Source: Caballeronia udeis | GTDB taxonomy: Bacteria > Pseudomonadota > Gammaproteobacteria > Burkholderiales > Burkholderiaceae | Length of the DNA stretch: 64,000 nt | Reading direction: 5' to 3' | Assembly (NCBI RefSeq): GCF_001544555.2 | Contig: NZ_FCOK02000054.1 | Location: 1-64,000, forward strand | Shown: positions 60,503-64,000 of the stretch, piece by piece | How the letters are laid out: every line of letters begins with the position of its first letter | Position numbering within the stretch: the stretch's first letter is position 1 | Notes under the pieces: model-generated | The model's database searches: none | What the model was told of the DNA's origin: nothing | The model's input: the letters and a program-made list of their open reading frames with translations, nothing else | Translations under genes and position numbers: made by a program

Positions 60503-61139
60503 CACCTATTTGCCTCCGACGTCTGAGCGCGTTGCGTTTGCGCTGCTGAGCACCTGCTGCCAGTCGCGATAGTCGCTTGTCGTTAAGGGTTGTTCTGCGA
60601 CCCTGAACCGCCGTTCAGACTTTTGCCATGGCAACGACCGCTTCCAATGTACAACGGCCGTTCCTTCTTCTGTTTCGTGAGGCGGGTCATCGGCCTTTGC
60701 GGACGTTGACGTGACGGCGTCGGTGAGGCGGCTATAGGTCGCTTTCCTGCCGTTCCCGTACCGATGGCCGCGAATGTCAGGTCTCACTGTCAGCGAATGA
60801 GTGCTCCCGACCCTCACCGGCCGTTTGACCCCGTCCGCAGTCAGCGGCTGTTGGCAAGGTTTAGCGGCCATCCATGCCATCCCGCCCGGCGTAACTTTCT
60901 CTGCCATCGCAGCCGGCAGTATCGCGACTGGTCCTTGCCATGATTCGTCAGCCTCTTCATACATTGGTTCGAGTCTTCATGTGGCGCCGGCGGCGAGTTA
61001 AAAAGGCGTAGGCACGTTAGATAAAGGCTTGTCGCCGAGACTTGCAACTCTCCGCATGACCTATGCTTTAACTGTGCGGTGTCGTCAAAACGATCCCGGT
61101 CTTCATACCATTGCTAAGGTTTGCTGACGGAGATGAAAC
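60503..61139. other. Interval between integrase and P450, doubtful ORF only
   Basis: About 640 bases. A leftward frame at 60506-60964 could encode 152 residues (ending YRDWQQVLSSANATRSDVGG and K), but it lacks a recognisable family, membrane segment or clear ribosome site, so I do not call it. The P450 ribosome site (GGAG, 7 bases before ATG 61140) lies at the right edge. Confidence 0.35.
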
Positions 61140-62564
61140 ATGGCCATTGCGCCGGCAGGAACCTTGAAGATACGTGAAATCGCCGATCTTCCGGCGCCGC
61201 GAGGCCTCCCGCTTATTGGAAATGCGCACCAGTTGACTCCCTCGCGCGCGCATCTCATTCTCGAGCGGTGGGCGCAGCAGCTTGGCACGCCCTATCGTTT
61301 CCAGATCGGCTCACGGCCTGTGACGGTCTGGGACGACACGGAGCTTTGTCATTCGATCATGCGCGAGCGACCACACGGAAATCGGCGGTATTCGTCGATT
61401 GAGGAGACTCTTGACGAGATGGGCAGCAACGGCCTGTTTTCTGTCGAGGGCGCCGCATGGGAACCGCAACGAAAGCTGGTTATGCAGGCCCTCTCCGTAG
61501 CACATATCAAGGCGTTCTATCCCACCTTGGCGGCCATCACTGAGCGTCTCAGAGTACGGTGGGAACGTGCGGCGAATAGCAACCGCGTGGTCGAAATGAC
61601 TGAAGATCTTAAACGTTATACGGTCGATGTCACCAGCGCGCTCGCGTTCGGCGACGATCCGAGAACACTGGAGCAGGACGGCAACGTCATCCAGGAACAT
61701 CTGGCGTTGATTTTTCCTATACTAATGAACCGGATAAACGCCCCGTTCCCCTATTGGAGATACGTCAAGCTACCACGAGATCGCCGGCTCAATCACTCCC
61801 TAGTGGAAGTGCATCGCTTCGTGCGCTTGACGATTAATCGTGCGCGCGAACGCATCCGAGACCTGCCTCATGACGAACCCGGCAATTTACTCGAGGCCAT
61901 GCTGCAAATTCGCGACATACCGGGCTCTGGGTTTACCGATGATCAAGTGGCCGCCAACGTGCTGACTATGTTGCTCGCGGGTGAAGACACCACGGCGCAT
62001 TCGATCGCGTGGGCGCTTCTGTATCTGACCTCCGACGACGCGTTGCAGAGTCGGGTTTCAAACCGGTCACGCGCCGTGTTGGGAGCCGCTGGCGTGTGCC
62101 CGACTTACGAAACACTCAAGACGCTCGACTTGTGTGAGGCCGTGTGCACTGAAGCGAGCCGGTTCAGGCCCGTAGTGCCCGTTCATGCATTTGAGCCGCT
62201 GCAGGACGTCGAGCATCGCGGGATTCGCTTGCCTGCGGGTTCCAGAATGTTCTTTTTGACGCGTCCCTCCATGCTCGATGCGAGCAATTTCGAGCATCCC
62301 GAGAAATTTGATCCGGAGCGCTGGATGCATGAACGAATATCGGAGCGGGGAGCGCACGAGACGCGTGCGCATTTGCAGTTTGGCGGGGGACCCCGGGTAT
62401 GTCCCGGACGGCATCTTTCGACGGTCGAAATGCGGCTTGTCATTTCGATGTTATCGGCCGGGTTTGTTTCGCGGCTTGCAGTCGATATGAGTTCTATTCG
62501 CGAGGTGGCCGCGTTCACGATGGTGCCGAGTGGGATGCCAGTGCAGCTTTGTCTACGGCAGTGA
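61140..62564 (+). CDS. Cytochrome P450
   Basis: This 474-residue soluble P450 has the haem-binding loop FGGGPRVCPGRHL with proximal ligand Cys421. The oxygen-activation I-helix reads LLAGEDTTAHSIAWALLYL, and the K-helix ExxR is EASR (VCTEASRFRPVVPVHAFEPL). The N-terminus (LPAPRGLPLIGNAHQLTP) has the proline-rich hinge of CYP102/CYP4-like P450s but no membrane anchor. The substrate is unknown. It lies beside the integrase remnant with no ferredoxin or reductase gene nearby, so it must use redox partners encoded elsewhere. It is probably island cargo. Confidence 0.93.
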   Translation: MAIAPAGTLKIREIADLPAPRGLPLIGNAHQLTPSRAHLILERWAQQLGTPYRFQIGSRPVTVWDDTELCHSIMRERPHGNRRYSSIEETLDEMGSNGLFSVEGAAWEPQRKLVMQALSVAHIKAFYPTLAAITERLRVRWERAANSNRVVEMTEDLKRYTVDVTSALAFGDDPRTLEQDGNVIQEHLALIFPILMNRINAPFPYWRYVKLPRDRRLNHSLVEVHRFVRLTINRARERIRDLPHDEPGNLLEAMLQIRDIPGSGFTDDQVAANVLTMLLAGEDTTAHSIAWALLYLTSDDALQSRVSNRSRAVLGAAGVCPTYETLKTLDLCEAVCTEASRFRPVVPVHAFEPLQDVEHRGIRLPAGSRMFFLTRPSMLDASNFEHPEKFDPERWMHERISERGAHETRAHLQFGGGPRVCPGRHLSTVEMRLVISMLSAGFVSRLAVDMSSIREVAAFTMVPSGMPVQLCLRQ

Positions 62565-62870
62565 ATGTTCGCTGGCACTCGTGGGTTCTTCCCTCGCGTT
62601 AGCTTGGTCGATCCCGCTAACCCTTTGGTTCTCTAATGCCTCGGCCAGCAGGAGCTTGGCGCCGGTTAAGGCCGCGGGTGTGCGACTACGGCGTAGCGTT
62701 TCTGCGTCCGAGGACAATCGCCAACAGTCTCGGTCGTTCGCTAGTTCCATGGTTTCCGGTTGACTAGTCGATAGAATCACCTACCATCCATTGAGAACCA
62801 ATCGGAATAATGAAACGAAGGTCTGCTTAGCGTTATGCCTGCCCATATTCTCGAAACTAGGAGCACGATC
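62565..62870. other. Intergenic region between P450 and RidA-like gene
   Basis: About 306 bases without a supported gene. It should include the promoter of the lipoprotein RidA gene at its right end. No terminator hairpin with a T-run was seen after the P450 stop. Confidence 0.35.
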
Positions 62871-63323
62871 ATGTTCAACGTCGGTGCGCGGGTGGCTGTA
62901 CTCATGTGCGCAGCAGGATTCCTCCTCGCCGGTTGCGCCGCGCCAGAAAGTCACCTTACCAAGCGCGAGGTCGTCTTGCCTGCCGGTGCAAGCGCAGGGG
63001 CTACCCCATACTCGCCAGGTGTGCGCGTGGGTAACATCATCTATATCTCCGGCCAGATTGCTGGCGAGGCAGGACCCGACATCCGTCCTCAAACCGAATT
63101 AGCCCTCAAAAAAATTCAAGCCATTGTCGAGGCCGCTGGAGCAGCGATGTCCAGCATCGACAAATGTACGGTGTTTCTCACGCGCCAGACGGATTTCGCG
63201 GGTATGAACGAGGTCTGGCGGAACACGTTTCCGTCGAATCCACCAGCTCGCTCAACCGTCATTGTTGGGGCACTCCCGCGCCCCGAGTTGGTCATTGAAC
63301 TCGAGTGCATGGCTCACACATAA
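62871..63323 (+). CDS. RidA-family protein with lipoprotein signal peptide
   Basis: This 150-residue protein joins a lipoprotein signal peptide to a RidA/YjgF domain. The signal peptide is MFNVGARVAVLMCAAGFLLA plus GC, lipobox LAGC with Cys22. RidA segments include YSPGVRVGNIIYISGQIAGE, IVEAAGAAMSSIDKCTVFLT and PARSTVIVGALPRPELVIEL. Cytosolic RidA deaminates reactive enamine/imine intermediates using a conserved Arg; here the equivalent is the Arg of PPARSTV. The signal peptide predicts export and lipid anchoring, which is unusual for this family. GGAG lies 8 bases before ATG 62871. It follows the P450 on the same strand by about 300 bases. Confidence 0.88.
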   Translation: MFNVGARVAVLMCAAGFLLAGCAAPESHLTKREVVLPAGASAGATPYSPGVRVGNIIYISGQIAGEAGPDIRPQTELALKKIQAIVEAAGAAMSSIDKCTVFLTRQTDFAGMNEVWRNTFPSNPPARSTVIVGALPRPELVIELECMAHT

Positions 63324-64000
63324 GTGCGAGGGAGCGGTAGCTGCACCAAGCGCCGGAGCGACTCATGTACTGAATCAGGAAACGTGGGATCTGCGATCAG
63401 TCCGAGCTGGACGGCGAGAAGCCGGTCTTCAGTCACGCGAAATCGATGGGGAGCGGCTCTCAGCATTTTCAACAGCGGACGTCCACGTCCCGGTGCTAAT
63501 CGGTCTCTGGCACCATCCGAGGCAATCTGCAAAATCCGACGATGCGCCGGGCAAGGACGACCCGTGAATGTCCATTGATTCGTGCGGAGTCGACGCTCGA
63601 ATGACCCCATGACGGCGCTGGCGAATGGCGGCAACTGGCCGCGTGCTGCCCGACGCCTCAGGCACATCTCGACCCACCTCCGCCTTTCGACGCGCCCCTA
63701 CCCAATGACAGCTACCAAGCAGCAACGATCATTCGTTCCTTCGGGTCTCTGGTGAATCCCTTGGCCCCCGCCCCTCTCCAAGCGCACCTTGCAAGGTTCT
63801 TCGGCTTCTTCGGCCTCACAAGCTCCTACTTCTGCCGGAGAGAGCGGTTGTGTCCGACGCCATCATGTTGCGGCTAACGAAGGGCTAAGCGTGCGCCAAA
63901 GTCGCTGAAACTTCTCTGTGATTTGGGACCAAGTACGTCTAGCATTGGTAACAACCAATTGCATCCCATTAAATGGTAGGTATTGAGGAGCAGTTAACCG
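63324..64000. other. Window end, no gene recognised
   Basis: About 680 bases. A leftward frame at 63314-63667 ends in HRFRVTEDRLLAVQLGLIAD plus PTFPDSV, which reads like protein but matches nothing I know and has an unlikely Arg-rich start. It may be a gene fragment. No tRNA, repeat or IS end was seen. Confidence 0.35.

Noticed and set aside
60506..60964. 152-residue leftward ORF between integrase and P450
   Set aside because: No family, no clear ribosome site and no structural features; could be real but not supportable.
63314..63667. 117-residue leftward ORF at the window end
   Set aside because: Overlaps the RidA gene end, Arg-rich start, no family match; possibly a gene fragment but unsupported.

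Overview
The window is GC-rich, densely coded DNA from a member of the Burkholderiaceae, most likely a Paraburkholderia or Caballeronia relative. This placement is an inference from gene content and protein style: many LysR and AraC regulators, an ansP-type permease, an iaaA-gsiABCD operon, an ElaB/YqjD-like DUF883 protein, and ATP-grasp/alpha-E/transglutaminase loci. There are no rRNA genes, recognisable tRNAs or CRISPR arrays. It reads as a metabolic and regulatory stretch of a large replicon, with remnants of mobile DNA at both ends.

Layout. 0-0.5 kb: IS66 orfA-like fragment. 0.7-5.5 kb: AraC/GyrI regulator, LysE-type exporter, two short-chain dehydrogenases and a divergent AraC regulator followed by a decayed AraC tail. 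5.7-8.6 kb: frameshifted unknown gene, mntR, and mntH with an MntR-box promoter and a long leader carrying a strong stem-loop. 8.7-10.6 kb: an untracked 59-residue two-helix membrane protein, an AraC regulator and a DUF883 protein. 10.65-13.93 kb: ATP-grasp / alpha-E / transglutaminase operon. 14-16.9 kb: asparagine permease with a divergent LysR regulator and interlocked palindromes between them. 17.1-19.4 kb: a large lipoprotein with one c-type haem motif. 20.2-24.6 kb: FRG-domain protein and a NitT/TauT-type ABC importer. 25.1-29 kb: M3 oligopeptidase, ankyrin protein and PhzF protein.

29.1-37.6 kb is one long leftward operon: rpiR regulator, isoaspartyl peptidase iaaA, gsiABCD peptide/glutathione importer and a DppA-like M55 peptidase, with a large inverted repeat upstream as candidate operator. 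38.5-40.2 kb holds an MFS transporter and a LysR regulator joined head to head with both 5' parts missing. 40.3-42.6 kb: TRIC channel, LysR regulator and glutathione transferase. 42.7-52.0 kb is the most interesting block: a second, elaborated ATP-grasp/alpha-E/transglutaminase set (one 857-residue fusion, one transglutaminase, and one 1153-residue transglutaminase-DUF2126 amidoligase fusion), then divergently a zinc-ribbon metallopeptidase and a fourth transglutaminase in which the catalytic His position is Cys. 52-57 kb: flavin reductase, VOC protein with LysR, TetR with a DMT exporter sharing an operator, two small proteins and a LuxR regulator. 58.3-63.3 kb resembles a decayed island: amine-oxidase remnant, repeat-flanked frameshifted tyrosine recombinase, cytochrome P450 and a lipoprotein form of RidA.

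The best candidate for an under-described system is the amidoligase-like machinery present twice (10.65-13.93 and 42.7-52.0 kb). Its domains suggest making and breaking amide or isopeptide bonds on an unknown substrate. The neighbouring asparagine, isoaspartyl-peptide and small-peptide functions (ansP, iaaA, gsi, dppA, oligopeptidase A) fit a peptide-metabolism theme, but that link is only inference.
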